NCBI RefSeq assembly: GCF_029989365.1 | Contig: NZ_JAPRAQ010000010.1 | Coordinates: 1 to 64,000, forward strand | Reading direction: 5' to 3' | Source of the DNA: Bradyrhizobium sp. Arg816 | GTDB taxonomy: Bacteria; Pseudomonadota; Alphaproteobacteria; Rhizobiales; Xanthobacteraceae | Length of the DNA: 64,000 bases | In this document: piece after piece, positions 1 to 8,080 of the stretch | Position numbering within the stretch: position 1 is the stretch's first letter | Layout of the letters: each line of letters opens with the position of its first letter | The notes under the pieces: model-generated | Told to the model about the DNA's origin: nothing | Database searches by the model: none | What the model saw: only the letters and a program-made list of their open reading frames with translations | Program-made: the position numbers and the translations under genes

Positions 1-173
1 CGGTGCCGATCGCCTATTACACCTTCGGCGGCTGGAAGAAGTCGGGCTTCGGCGATCTCAACCAGCACGGCCCGGACTCGGTCCGCTTCTACACCAAGAC
101 CAAGACGGTGACCTCGCGCTGGCCGTCCGGCGTCAAGGAAGGTGCGGAGTTCTCGATCCCGCTGATGAAGTAA
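1..173 (+). CDS. mmsA: Methylmalonate-semialdehyde dehydrogenase, C-terminal end (partial)
   Basis: The window opens inside a gene whose last 56 codons (reading from base 3, TAA at 171-173) include FGGWKKSGFGD and GPDSVRFYTKTKTVTSRWP. This matches the C-terminus of CoA-acylating methylmalonate-semialdehyde dehydrogenase, an aldehyde dehydrogenase superfamily enzyme that makes propionyl-CoA in valine catabolism. The catalytic Cys lies outside the window. The next genes complete the same pathway, which supports the call over a generic aldehyde dehydrogenase. Confidence 0.85.
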   Translation, partial: VPIAYYTFGGWKKSGFGDLNQHGPDSVRFYTKTKTVTSRWPSGVKEGAEFSIPLMK

Positions 174-184
174 TTCTCCTCGGC

Positions 185-270
185 CGTCATTGCGGGGAGC
201 GTAGCGACGAAGCAATCCAGCATCTTTCCGCGGAGACAGTCTGGATTGCTTCGCGTCGCCCGCAATGACG
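185..270. repeat. Palindromic intergenic repeat, family 1 (copy 1)
   Basis: An imperfect palindrome: CGTCATTGCGGGGAGC at the left end pairs with CGCAATGACG at the right, and GAAGCAATCCAG pairs with CTGGATTGCTTCG nearer the centre. Related copies occur at 7975-8061 and 36076-36160. It lies between mmsA and the acyl-CoA dehydrogenase. It resembles the abundant REP-like elements of Bradyrhizobium genomes. Confidence 0.8.
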
Positions 271-292
271 AGAGAAAAATGAGCAGCCCGGC

Positions 293-1438
293 ATGCAGTT
301 CGCTCTGAACGAGGATCAGGTCGCGGTTCGCGACATGGCGTTGGCGTTTGCGGCCGAGAAGATCGCGCCGCACGCGCTGCGCTGGGACGAGGAAAAGCAT
401 TTCCCCGTCGACGTGATGCGCGAGGCGGCGACCCTCGGCATGGGCGGCATCTACATCCGCGAGGATGTCGGCGGCTCCGCCATGACGCGGTTCGACGCGG
501 CGCTGATCTTCGAGGCGCTGGCGACGGGCTGTCCGACCATTTCGGCCTTCATCTCCATCCACAACATGGCGTCCTGGATGATCGATGCCTTCGGCAACGA
601 CACCCAGCGCTACAAATGGCTGCCAAAACTCTGCGCGATGGAGCTGATCGCGAGCTACTGCCTGACCGAGCCGGGCGCCGGCTCCGATGCGGCAGCGCTG
701 CGCACCCGCGCCGTGCGCGACGGCGACCATTACGTCCTCAACGGCCAGAAGCAGTTCATCTCCGGCGCCGGCGGCACGGATCTTCTTGTCGCCATGGTCC
801 GAACCGGCGGTGACGGCGCCGGCGGCGTCTCGACCCTCGTGATCGACGGCAATACGCCCGGCGTCTCCTACGGCGCCAATGAGCGCAAGATGGGCTGGAA
901 TGCGCAGCCGACCCGCGCCGTGATGTTTGAGAACGCCCGCGTGCCGGTCGCCAACCGCCTCGGCGAGGAGGGCATCGGTTTCAAGATCGCGATGGCCGGC
1001 CTCGATGGCGGCCGTCTCAACATCACCGCATGCTCGCTCGGCGGCGCGCAGACCGCGCTCGACAAGGCGCGCACCTACATGAAGGAGCGCAAGGCTTTTG
1101 GAAAACGTCTCGACGAATTCCAGGCATTGCAATTCCGTCTCGCCGACATGGCGATCGAGCTCGAGGCCGCGCGCACCTTCCTGTGGCGCGCCGCCGCCGC
1201 GCTCGACCGCAAGGACCCCGACGCCACCATGCTCTGCGCCATGGCAAAGCGCTTCGGCACCGATGTCGGCTTCGAGGTCGCCAACCACGCGCTGCAGCTC
1301 CATGGCGGTTACGGCTATCTCAGCGAATACGGCATCGAGAAGATCGTGCGCGATCTGCGCGTACACCAGATCCTCGAAGGCACCAATGAAATCATGCGGC
1401 TCATCGTGGCGCGCAAATTGATCGAGGGCGCGCGATGA
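293..1438 (+). CDS. Acyl-CoA dehydrogenase, likely isobutyryl-CoA dehydrogenase
   Basis: 381 aa, the normal length for a soluble FAD acyl-CoA dehydrogenase. Seen: the N-terminal helical domain, the signature CLTEPGAGSDAAALRT, the C-terminal LHGGYGYLSEYGIEKIVRDLRV, and QILEGTNEIMR, where E362 is the expected catalytic base. It should oxidise an acyl-CoA to the 2-enoyl-CoA and pass electrons to ETF. The position between mmsA and a 3-hydroxyisobutyryl-CoA hydrolase gene points to isobutyryl-CoA (valine pathway, ACAD8-like). Short- or branched-chain acyl-CoA specificity cannot be excluded from sequence alone. Its stop overlaps the next start (ATGA), indicating translational coupling. Confidence 0.9.
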   Translation: MQFALNEDQVAVRDMALAFAAEKIAPHALRWDEEKHFPVDVMREAATLGMGGIYIREDVGGSAMTRFDAALIFEALATGCPTISAFISIHNMASWMIDAFGNDTQRYKWLPKLCAMELIASYCLTEPGAGSDAAALRTRAVRDGDHYVLNGQKQFISGAGGTDLLVAMVRTGGDGAGGVSTLVIDGNTPGVSYGANERKMGWNAQPTRAVMFENARVPVANRLGEEGIGFKIAMAGLDGGRLNITACSLGGAQTALDKARTYMKERKAFGKRLDEFQALQFRLADMAIELEAARTFLWRAAAALDRKDPDATMLCAMAKRFGTDVGFEVANHALQLHGGYGYLSEYGIEKIVRDLRVHQILEGTNEIMRLIVARKLIEGAR

Positions 1439-2502
1439 GTTCAGTGGAGGAGGGCGATCTGGTCGCCCGTGTCGAGGGCGCGGCCGGCGTGATCCGGCTC
1501 AACCGCCCCAAGGCGATCAATGCCGTGACGCTGGAGATGTTTCGCGACATCGAAAGGGCGCTCGACCGCTTCGAGGCCGATCCGGCCGTCGCCGTGGTCC
1601 TGCTGGAGGGGGCCGGCGAGCGCGGCCTGTGCGCCGGCGGCGACATCCGCACGCTCTGGGAAAGCTCGAAGGTCAATGGTGACCTCGGCAAGATCCTGTG
1701 GCGCGAGGAGTACATCCTCAACGCCCGGATCAAGAGATTCCCAAAACCCTATGTCGCGTTCATGGACGGCATCGTGATGGGGGGCGGTGTCGGGCTCTCC
1801 GCCCATGCCAGCCACCGCGTCGTCACCGACCGCACCAGGCTCGCGATGCCCGAGGTCGGGCTTGGCTTCTTCCCGGATGTCGGCGGCACCTTTCTGTTGT
1901 CGCGCTCGCCGGGGGAGATCGGCACGTATTTCGGTCTGACCGGCCAGACCATGAACGGGCCCGATGCGATCCACGCGAAATTCGCCGATGCCGTGGTGCC
2001 GGCCGCCAAATGGCCGGAGCTGCGCAACGCGCTGACGAAGGTTGGTCAGGGCGCGACCGCAGCCGATGTCAGCAAGCTCATCGACGGCTTTGCGACCGGT
2101 GAGACCGCGGGACCGGTGGCCGCGAAAGAGCCTGTTATCGACGCGCTGTTCGGCTTCGACCGCATGGAGGACATCGTCGCTGCGCTCAAGCGCGACGGCT
2201 CCGAGTTCGCGCTGGCCACGTTGAAGACGCTCAACGAGAAATCGCCGCGCGGCATGGTGGTGACGTTGAAGCTGCTACGGCTCGCGCGCGCCGCATCGAG
2301 CCTGGAAGAGTGCCTGGTGCGCGAATATCGCGCTGCGCTGGAGGTCTTCCGCAGCGACGATTTCCGCGAAGGCGTGCGCGCGGCCGTGATCGACAAGGAC
2401 CGCAACCCGACCTGGTCGCCGCCACGTATCGAGGATGTGACGCAGGAGATGCTCGCGCCATATCTCGCCGAGATCGGCGCCGACGAACTGAAGTTCAACT
2501 AA
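1435..2502 (+). CDS. 3-hydroxyisobutyryl-CoA hydrolase (enoyl-CoA hydratase superfamily)
   Basis: 355 aa, longer than a plain enoyl-CoA hydratase (about 260 aa) and matching the HIBCH subfamily. Seen: the crotonase oxyanion region AGERGLCAGGDIRTLW, then FMDGIVMGGGVGLSAHA and MPEVGLGFFPDVGGTFLLSR, all typical of HIBCH. The C-terminal extension includes FREGVRAAVIDKDRNPTW. The reaction releases free 3-hydroxyisobutyrate from its CoA ester, so the next enzyme (MmsB) can oxidise it. The ATG overlaps the stop of the acyl-CoA dehydrogenase. Confidence 0.9.
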   Translation: MSSVEEGDLVARVEGAAGVIRLNRPKAINAVTLEMFRDIERALDRFEADPAVAVVLLEGAGERGLCAGGDIRTLWESSKVNGDLGKILWREEYILNARIKRFPKPYVAFMDGIVMGGGVGLSAHASHRVVTDRTRLAMPEVGLGFFPDVGGTFLLSRSPGEIGTYFGLTGQTMNGPDAIHAKFADAVVPAAKWPELRNALTKVGQGATAADVSKLIDGFATGETAGPVAAKEPVIDALFGFDRMEDIVAALKRDGSEFALATLKTLNEKSPRGMVVTLKLLRLARAASSLEECLVREYRAALEVFRSDDFREGVRAAVIDKDRNPTWSPPRIEDVTQEMLAPYLAEIGADELKFN

Positions 2503-2532
2503 TCAACGAAACGTCCAGCGGAGGATATCGAT

Positions 2533-3423
2533 ATGGCCACGATCGCATTCATCGGTCTCGGCAACATGGGCGGCCCGATGGCAGCCAATCTGGTCAAGGC
2601 CGGCCACGAGGTGACGGCGTTCGATCTCGTCGAAGCCTCGCGCGCGCAAGCCAAAGCCGACGGCGCCGGCATTGCCGACAGCGCCGCGGGCGCGGTGAAG
2701 GGCGCCGATGTCGTCGTCACCATGCTGCCGGCCGGCAAGCACGTGCTCGGCGTCTGGAGCGAGGTTGTTCCCGCCATGGCCAAGGGCGCGCTGATCATCG
2801 ACAGCTCCACCATCGACGTCGAGAGCGCGCGGCAGGCGCATGCGCTGGCGGTCAAGCACGGCGTGCTCTCGGTCGACGCACCGGTGTCCGGCGGCACGGG
2901 TGGTGCCAAGGGCGCGACGCTCACCTTCATGTGCGGCGGCGAGGAGAGCGCGTTTGCGGCGGCAAAGCCGGTGCTGGAGAAGATGGGCAAGAAGATCGTC
3001 CATTGCGGCGGCGCCGGCGCCGGGCAGGCGGCCAAGATCTGCAACAACATGATCCTCGGCATCTCCATGATCGCGGTGAGCGAGGCCTTCGCGTTGGCTG
3101 AGAAGCTCGGGCTCTCGCATCAGGCGCTGTTCGACGTCGCCTCCACTTCGTCGGGCCAGTGCTGGTCGCTGACGACCTATTGCCCGGTGCCGGGCCCGGT
3201 GCCGACCTCGCCGGCCAACAACGATTACAAGCCGGGCTTTGCCTCGGCGCTGATGGTGAAGGATTTGACGCTGGCGCAGGACGCCGCCAAGGCCGCGGGC
3301 GCGGCGACGCCGCTCGGCAAGCATGCGCAGGAGATCTATCAGTCCTTCGATGCCGCCGGGCAGGGCGGGGTGGATTTTTCCGGAATTATCAAGCACGTTA
3401 GGGGGCTAGCCGGGAAAGCCTAA
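2533..3423 (+). CDS. mmsB: 3-hydroxyisobutyrate dehydrogenase
   Basis: 296 aa, the usual length for beta-hydroxyacid dehydrogenases. Seen: the N-terminal Rossmann motif GLGNMGGPMAANLVKAGH, the substrate-loop DAPVSGGTGGAKGATL, and the catalytic lysine helix GAGQAAKICNNMILG. It should oxidise 3-hydroxyisobutyrate to methylmalonate semialdehyde with NAD(P), the substrate of MmsA. A strong GGAGG ribosome site lies 9 bases before the ATG. The stop TAA overlaps the next ATG by one base (TAATG). Confidence 0.93.
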   Translation: MATIAFIGLGNMGGPMAANLVKAGHEVTAFDLVEASRAQAKADGAGIADSAAGAVKGADVVVTMLPAGKHVLGVWSEVVPAMAKGALIIDSSTIDVESARQAHALAVKHGVLSVDAPVSGGTGGAKGATLTFMCGGEESAFAAAKPVLEKMGKKIVHCGGAGAGQAAKICNNMILGISMIAVSEAFALAEKLGLSHQALFDVASTSSGQCWSLTTYCPVPGPVPTSPANNDYKPGFASALMVKDLTLAQDAAKAAGAATPLGKHAQEIYQSFDAAGQGGVDFSGIIKHVRGLAGKA

Positions 3424-5138
3424 TGACGACATTTCAGGACGCGCGCGCGTTTCTGCTAAAACACCGCACGGATTACGAGACAGCGGTCAAGGACTTCCGC
3501 TGGCCCGATCCGGTTCCCTTCAATTGGGCGCTCGACTGGTTCGACGACCTCGCGAAGGATGCGGACGCCAAGGACCGGCCCGCGCTCTGGATCGTCGATG
3601 CCGCGCAGGACCGGCAGACCAAGCTTTCTTTCGGCGCGCTCTCGAAGCGCTCGAACCAGGTCGCCAACTTCCTCCGCGCGCACGGCCTGAAGCGCGGCGA
3701 CCATCTCCTCCTGTTGCTCGGCAACGTGGTGCCGCTGTGGGAGACGATGCTGGCCGCGATGAAGCTCGGCGTCGTCGTGATTCCCGCGACCACGCTGCTC
3801 ACCGCGGACGAGCTGCGCGACCGGCTCGATCGCGGCAAGGCGAAGGCCGTGGTCGCGGCCCAGGACCAGGTCGCGAAATTCGCAAGCCTTGGCGCCGAAA
3901 ATGTCGTGCGCATCGTGGTCGGTGCTGCCTCGGATGGCTGGCTTGCCTATGACGAGGCAGCGAATGCTTCGGAGAGCTTTACGGCTGACGGTCCAACCAA
4001 TGCCGACGACCCGATGTTGCTCTATTTCACCTCGGGCACCACGGCGAAACCGAAGCTGGTGCTGCACAGCCAGCGCAGTTATCCCGTCGGCCATCTCTCG
4101 ACCATGTACTGGATCGGGCTGAAGCCGGGCGACGTCCACCTCAACATCTCATCGCCCGGCTGGGCCAAGCACGCCTGGAGCTGCTTCTTCGCGCCGTGGA
4201 ATGCGGGCGCGACCGTGTTCGTGGTCAACCAGCCGCGTTTCGATGCCAAGGGTCTGCTTGCCACCATCGGCCGCTGCGGCGTCACCACGCTGTGCGCGCC
4301 GCCGACGGTATGGCGGTTGTTCATCCAGGAGAACCTTGCGGCGTTCAAGGTGAGCTTGCGCGAGGTCTGCGGCGCCGGCGAGCCGCTCAATCCGGAAGTG
4401 ATCGACCAGGTGCAGGCCGCCTGGGGCCTCACCATCCGCGACGGCTACGGCCAGACCGAGACCACCGCGCTGGCCGGCAACTCGCCGGGGCAAAAGATCA
4501 AGGTCGGCTCGATGGGCCGGCCGCTGCCGGGCTATCGCGTGCAGGTCAGCGACGCCGACGGCAACCCGGCGAAGGAAGGCGAGGTGGCGCTGGTGCTGGG
4601 TGCTGACCGTCCGGCCGGCCTGATGCAGGGCTATCAGGGCGACGACGGCCAGCTCTCGGGCGCGGAAGGCGCGCTCTACCGCAGTGGCGACGTCGTATTC
4701 GCAGACGAGGATGGCTATCTCACCTTCGTCGGCCGCTCCGACGACGTGTTCAAATCCTCCGACTATCGCATCAGCCCGTTCGAGCTGGAGAGCGTGCTGC
4801 TCGAGCATGAGCTCGTCGCGGAAGCCGCGGTGGTGCCGAGCCCGGACCCGATCCGGCTCGCGATCCCCAAGGCCTTCGTGCTGCTGACATCAGGTGCCGA
4901 GCGCTCGCCCGAGACAGCGCTCTCGATCTTCAGGCATCTGCACACGCGCCTTGCGCCGTTCAAGCGCATCCGCCGCCTCGAAATCGTCACCGAGCTGCCA
5001 AAGACGATCTCTGGAAAAATCCGCCGCGTGCAGCTACGCAGGCTGGAGCGCGACGATGATCGCAGCGATCCGCTGCGCGGCCGGGAATTCCGCGAGGAGG
5101 ATTTTCCGGAGTTGCCGAAAACACGGAGCGAGACCTAA
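3423..5138 (+). CDS. AMP-forming acyl-CoA synthetase, medium-chain/ACSM-like
   Basis: 571 aa. ANL superfamily motifs in order: LLYFTSGTTAKPKLVLHS (phosphate loop), GWAKHAWSCFFAPWNAGA, GYGQTETTALAG, YRSGDVVFADEDGYLTFVGR (hinge region) and the C-terminal LPKTISGKIRR with the adenylation lysine. It should activate a carboxylic acid to its CoA thioester using ATP. The GWAKHAWS...WNAGA stretch is typical of ACSM-type medium-chain or aromatic acid ligases, but the exact substrate is not readable. It is coupled to mmsB by TAATG, so it belongs to the valine/acyl-CoA operon. Confidence 0.88.
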   Translation: MTTFQDARAFLLKHRTDYETAVKDFRWPDPVPFNWALDWFDDLAKDADAKDRPALWIVDAAQDRQTKLSFGALSKRSNQVANFLRAHGLKRGDHLLLLLGNVVPLWETMLAAMKLGVVVIPATTLLTADELRDRLDRGKAKAVVAAQDQVAKFASLGAENVVRIVVGAASDGWLAYDEAANASESFTADGPTNADDPMLLYFTSGTTAKPKLVLHSQRSYPVGHLSTMYWIGLKPGDVHLNISSPGWAKHAWSCFFAPWNAGATVFVVNQPRFDAKGLLATIGRCGVTTLCAPPTVWRLFIQENLAAFKVSLREVCGAGEPLNPEVIDQVQAAWGLTIRDGYGQTETTALAGNSPGQKIKVGSMGRPLPGYRVQVSDADGNPAKEGEVALVLGADRPAGLMQGYQGDDGQLSGAEGALYRSGDVVFADEDGYLTFVGRSDDVFKSSDYRISPFELESVLLEHELVAEAAVVPSPDPIRLAIPKAFVLLTSGAERSPETALSIFRHLHTRLAPFKRIRRLEIVTELPKTISGKIRRVQLRRLERDDDRSDPLRGREFREEDFPELPKTRSET

Positions 5139-5618
5139 GTGAACGAAGTCTGGAAGAAGCCGCCGATTGCCCTCGAAGCCTATCAGGCCATGGTCGGCAA
5201 GGAGATCGGCGTGTCGTCGTGGCACCTGGTCGATCAGCCTCGCATCGACACCTATGCCGACGTGATCGAGGATCACCAGTTCATCCACGTCGATCCGGAG
5301 CGCGCGAGGAAAGAGACCGCCTTCGGCACCACCATCGCCCACGGCTTCCTGACGATGTCGCTGCTGTCGATCATGTCGTACGAGGTGATGCCGGTCATCG
5401 CCGGCACCACGATGGGCGTCAATTACGGCTTCGACAAGCTGCGCTTCATCTCGCCGGTGCGCTCGGGCAAGCGCGTCCGCGGCCGCTTCGTGCTGGCGGA
5501 AGCCAAGCTGCGCAAACCGAACGAGCTGCAGTCCCGAACCAACGTCACGGTGGAGATCGAGGGCGAGGACAAGCCGGCGCTGGTCGCCGATTGGCTGGGG
5601 TTGATCTATTTCGCGTAG
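5139..5618 (+). CDS. MaoC/NodN-family (R)-enoyl-CoA hydratase
   Basis: 159 aa hot-dog fold protein starting with GTG directly after the synthetase stop, with no gap. Seen: VIEDHQFIHVDPERAR, carrying the Asp and His of the MaoC hydratase catalytic pair, and the helix IAHGFLTMSLLSIM. Family members hydrate 2-enoyl-CoA to (R)-3-hydroxyacyl-CoA. The next gene encodes a multifunctional-enzyme-type SDR expected to oxidise such a product. It resembles NodN/MaoC dehydratases, and the substrate is unknown. Confidence 0.85.
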   Translation: MNEVWKKPPIALEAYQAMVGKEIGVSSWHLVDQPRIDTYADVIEDHQFIHVDPERARKETAFGTTIAHGFLTMSLLSIMSYEVMPVIAGTTMGVNYGFDKLRFISPVRSGKRVRGRFVLAEAKLRKPNELQSRTNVTVEIEGEDKPALVADWLGLIYFA

Positions 5619-5682
5619 GTGCGGCCCGGACTTGACCAAGCCGTCCATCGCTGCTCAAAAGCTGTCCCAAAGCGCGGTGTTT

Positions 5683-5814
5683 ACCCTCTCCCCTTGTGGG
5701 AGAGGGTGGCTTCGCGAATGCGAAGCCGGGTGAGGGGTATCTCTCCGCGGGCTCGCCTGTAGAAACAACCCCTCATCCGGCGCTTCGCGCCACCTTCTCC
5801 CACAAGGGGAGAAG
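5683..5814. repeat. Palindromic intergenic repeat, family 4
   Basis: A long imperfect palindrome: CCCTCTCCCCTTGTGGGAGA at the left end pairs with TTCTCCCACAAGGGGAGAAG at the right, and GGTGAGGGGT pairs with ACCCCTCATC inside. It separates the MaoC gene from the SDR gene. No promoter or coding sequence is evident in it. Confidence 0.8.
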
Positions 5815-5838
5815 GAAGAAGAAGCAGGAACTGCACTC

Positions 5839-6756
5839 ATGGCAATCAGGTTCGACGGACGTGTCGCCATCGTCACCGGCGCGGGCAATGGCCTCGGACG
5901 CGCGCATGCGCTCGGGCTGGCCAGCCGTGGCGCAAAAGTCGTCGTCAACGACTTTGGCGGCGCGCGTGACGGCAGCGGTGGCTCGCTGTCGCCGGCCGAA
6001 GCCGTGGTCGAGGAGATCCGCAAAGCCGGCGGCACCGCGATGGCCGACGGCGCCGACGTCTCCAATTTCGAGCAGGTCACGGCGATGGTCGAGCGCGCCA
6101 CCAAGGAGTGGGGCAGCGTCGACCTGATGTGCGCCAATGCCGGCATCTTGCGCGACAAGTCGTTCGGCAAGATGGAGGCCGCCGATTTCCAGAAGGTGCT
6201 CGATGTGCATCTCGTCGGCACGTTCTATTGCTGCAAGGCGGCCTGGGCCGGCATGCGCGACCGCAATTACGGCCGCATCGTGCTGACGACGTCGTCCTCC
6301 GGCCTCTACGGCAATTTCGGCCAGGCCAATTACGGCGCGGCCAAGTCCGGCATGGTCGGCCTGATGAACGTGCTCGCGGAAGAGGGCCGCAAGACCGACA
6401 TCCGCGTCAACATCATCTCGCCGACCGCGGCGACCCGCATGACGGAGGAGTTGCTGCCACCGCAGGCGCTACAACTGATGAAGCCGAACGCGATCACGCC
6501 CGCTGTCGAATACATGCTGAGCGAGGACGCACCGACCCGCACCATCATGGGCGCCGGTGCCGGGTCCTTTGCGGTGATCAAGATCGTCGAGAGCGAGGGC
6601 ATCAACCTGCCGGAAGCCGAGTGGACGCCGGATGCGGTCGCGGCGCATTTCGCCGAGATCAGCGACATGTCGAAGGCGAAGGCGCTGCAAGGCGCGTTCG
6701 AGCAGACGCAGAAATACGTGGCGCAGGCGGCTGCAAGGGCGGGGATCAAGCTCTGA
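5839..6756 (+). CDS. SDR family 3-hydroxyacyl-CoA dehydrogenase (MFE-2-like)
   Basis: 305 aa short-chain dehydrogenase. Seen: cofactor motif TGAGNGLGRAHALGLA, an insertion after VVNDFGGARDGSGGS typical of peroxisomal MFE-2-type hydroxyacyl-CoA dehydrogenases, CANAG, and the catalytic set in TTSSSGLYGNFGQANYGAAK (Ser, Tyr, Lys). It likely oxidises an (R)-3-hydroxyacyl-CoA, the product of a MaoC-type hydratase such as the preceding gene. The last codons overlap the start of the following flavoprotein gene. Confidence 0.88.
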   Translation: MAIRFDGRVAIVTGAGNGLGRAHALGLASRGAKVVVNDFGGARDGSGGSLSPAEAVVEEIRKAGGTAMADGADVSNFEQVTAMVERATKEWGSVDLMCANAGILRDKSFGKMEAADFQKVLDVHLVGTFYCCKAAWAGMRDRNYGRIVLTTSSSGLYGNFGQANYGAAKSGMVGLMNVLAEEGRKTDIRVNIISPTAATRMTEELLPPQALQLMKPNAITPAVEYMLSEDAPTRTIMGAGAGSFAVIKIVESEGINLPEAEWTPDAVAAHFAEISDMSKAKALQGAFEQTQKYVAQAAARAGIKL

Positions 6757-7970
6757 CTGACGTCGCCGTCATCGGTGCCGGTCCCGCCGGGCTGATGGCG
6801 GCGGAGGTGCTGGCGCAAGGCGGCGCCCGCGTCACTGTCTATGACGGAATGCCGTCCGCCGGTCGCAAATTCCTGATGGCCGGTCGGGGCGGGCTCAATC
6901 TCACCCATAGCGAGCCGCTGCCGGATTTCATGGCGCGCTACCGCGAGGCGGCACCGAGGCTGCAAGCGGCGATCGCGGCGTTTTCGCCCGACGGGCTCCG
7001 CGCCTGGAGCGCGGCGCTGGGCGAGCCGACTTTCGTCGGCAGCAGCGGGCGCGTGTTTCCAAAGGCGTTCAAGGCCTCCCCGTTGCTGCGCGCCTGGCTG
7101 CGGCGGCTCGATGCCGCCGGCGTACGGTTTGCCTTTCGCCATCGCTGGACCGGCTGGGACGACCAAGGACGGCTTCGGTTTCAAACAGCCGACGGCGTGC
7201 ATGCCATCCCGGCCAAGGCAACGGTGCTCGCGCTCGGCGGCGCAAGCTGGCCGCGACTGGGATCGGACGGCGGCTGGGTCGATATCCTTGCCGCGAAAGG
7301 TATTGCCATCTCGAAGCTGCGGCCGGCCAATTCGGGTTTCACGGTCGCATGGTCCGATGTGTTCCGTGACCGCTTCGAGGGCCAGCCGCTCAAGGGCGTG
7401 GCGCTGACGATCGGGGCGCATACGGTGCGCGGCGAAGCCATGATCACGCGCAGCGGCATCGAAGGTGGCGCCATCTACGCGTTGTCGGCCGAGCTGCGCG
7501 AGGCGGTGCTGGGTCTTGGGCAGGCGACGCTGACGATCGCGCTCCGGCCCGACCTCGAGGCTGATGCGCTGACCATGCGGCTATCGGGCACGCGCGGCAA
7601 GCAATCGCTCGCGAACTTCCTGCGCAAGGCGGCGCAGCTGTCGCCGGTCGGCATCGGCCTGATGCAGGAGGCCGCCATCGCATCCGGCCGGCCGCTGGCG
7701 TCGTTCTCGCCGGCGGAGCTTGCGAAGCTGATCAACGCCATTCCGGTCCAGCTCACCGGCGTCGCCCCGATCGAGCGCGCCATCTCGACGGCGGGCGGGG
7801 TGACCTTCGACGAGCTCGACGAACGCCTGATGCTGCCCAAGCTGTCCGGCGTATTCGCCGCCGGCGAGATGCTCGACTGGGAGGCGCCGACTGGCGGCTA
7901 TCTGTTGCAGGCGTCGTTCGCGACGGGCGCTGCTGCGGGCAGGGGTGTGCTGGCGTGGCTAAGGCGCTAA
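6753..7970 (+). CDS. NAD(P)/FAD-dependent oxidoreductase (TIGR03862/BaiN-like flavoprotein)
   Basis: About 405 aa. Seen: the N-terminal dinucleotide motif VAVIGAGPAGLMAAEVLAQGG, MAGRGGLNLTHSEPLP (the GRGGLNLTHS block of the HI0933/BaiN family), and C-terminal LSGVFAAGEMLDWEAPTGGY. No ATG or GTG precedes the motif in frame. The best start is a CTG at 6753-6755 overlapping the SDR stop (CTGA), so the start is uncertain. The open frame runs further upstream inside the SDR gene, but that part reads as antisense-like arginine-rich sequence. The substrate is unknown. Confidence 0.8.
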   Translation: MTDVAVIGAGPAGLMAAEVLAQGGARVTVYDGMPSAGRKFLMAGRGGLNLTHSEPLPDFMARYREAAPRLQAAIAAFSPDGLRAWSAALGEPTFVGSSGRVFPKAFKASPLLRAWLRRLDAAGVRFAFRHRWTGWDDQGRLRFQTADGVHAIPAKATVLALGGASWPRLGSDGGWVDILAAKGIAISKLRPANSGFTVAWSDVFRDRFEGQPLKGVALTIGAHTVRGEAMITRSGIEGGAIYALSAELREAVLGLGQATLTIALRPDLEADALTMRLSGTRGKQSLANFLRKAAQLSPVGIGLMQEAAIASGRPLASFSPAELAKLINAIPVQLTGVAPIERAISTAGGVTFDELDERLMLPKLSGVFAAGEMLDWEAPTGGYLLQASFATGAAAGRGVLAWLRR

Positions 7971-7974
7971 CCAC

Positions 7975-8061
7975 CGTCATTGCGAGCGCAGCGAAGCAAT
8001 CCAGAATCTCTGCGCGGTGACAGTCTGGATTGTTTCGTCGCAAGAGCTCCTCGCAATGACG
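7975..8061. repeat. Palindromic intergenic repeat, family 1 (copy 2)
   Basis: Same design as 185-270: CGTCATTGCGAGC...GAAGCAATCCAG on the left and CTGGATTGTTTCG...CGCAATGACG on the right. It sits between two convergent genes. Confidence 0.8.
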
Positions 8062-8080
8062 AACATGGAGGCGGCGTGCC

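Noticed and set aside
89..1366. A 425-aa open frame on the minus strand opposite the acyl-CoA dehydrogenase
   Set aside because: High GC gives long antisense frames. It lacks a ribosome site and family motifs, and the plus strand has a clear dehydrogenase.
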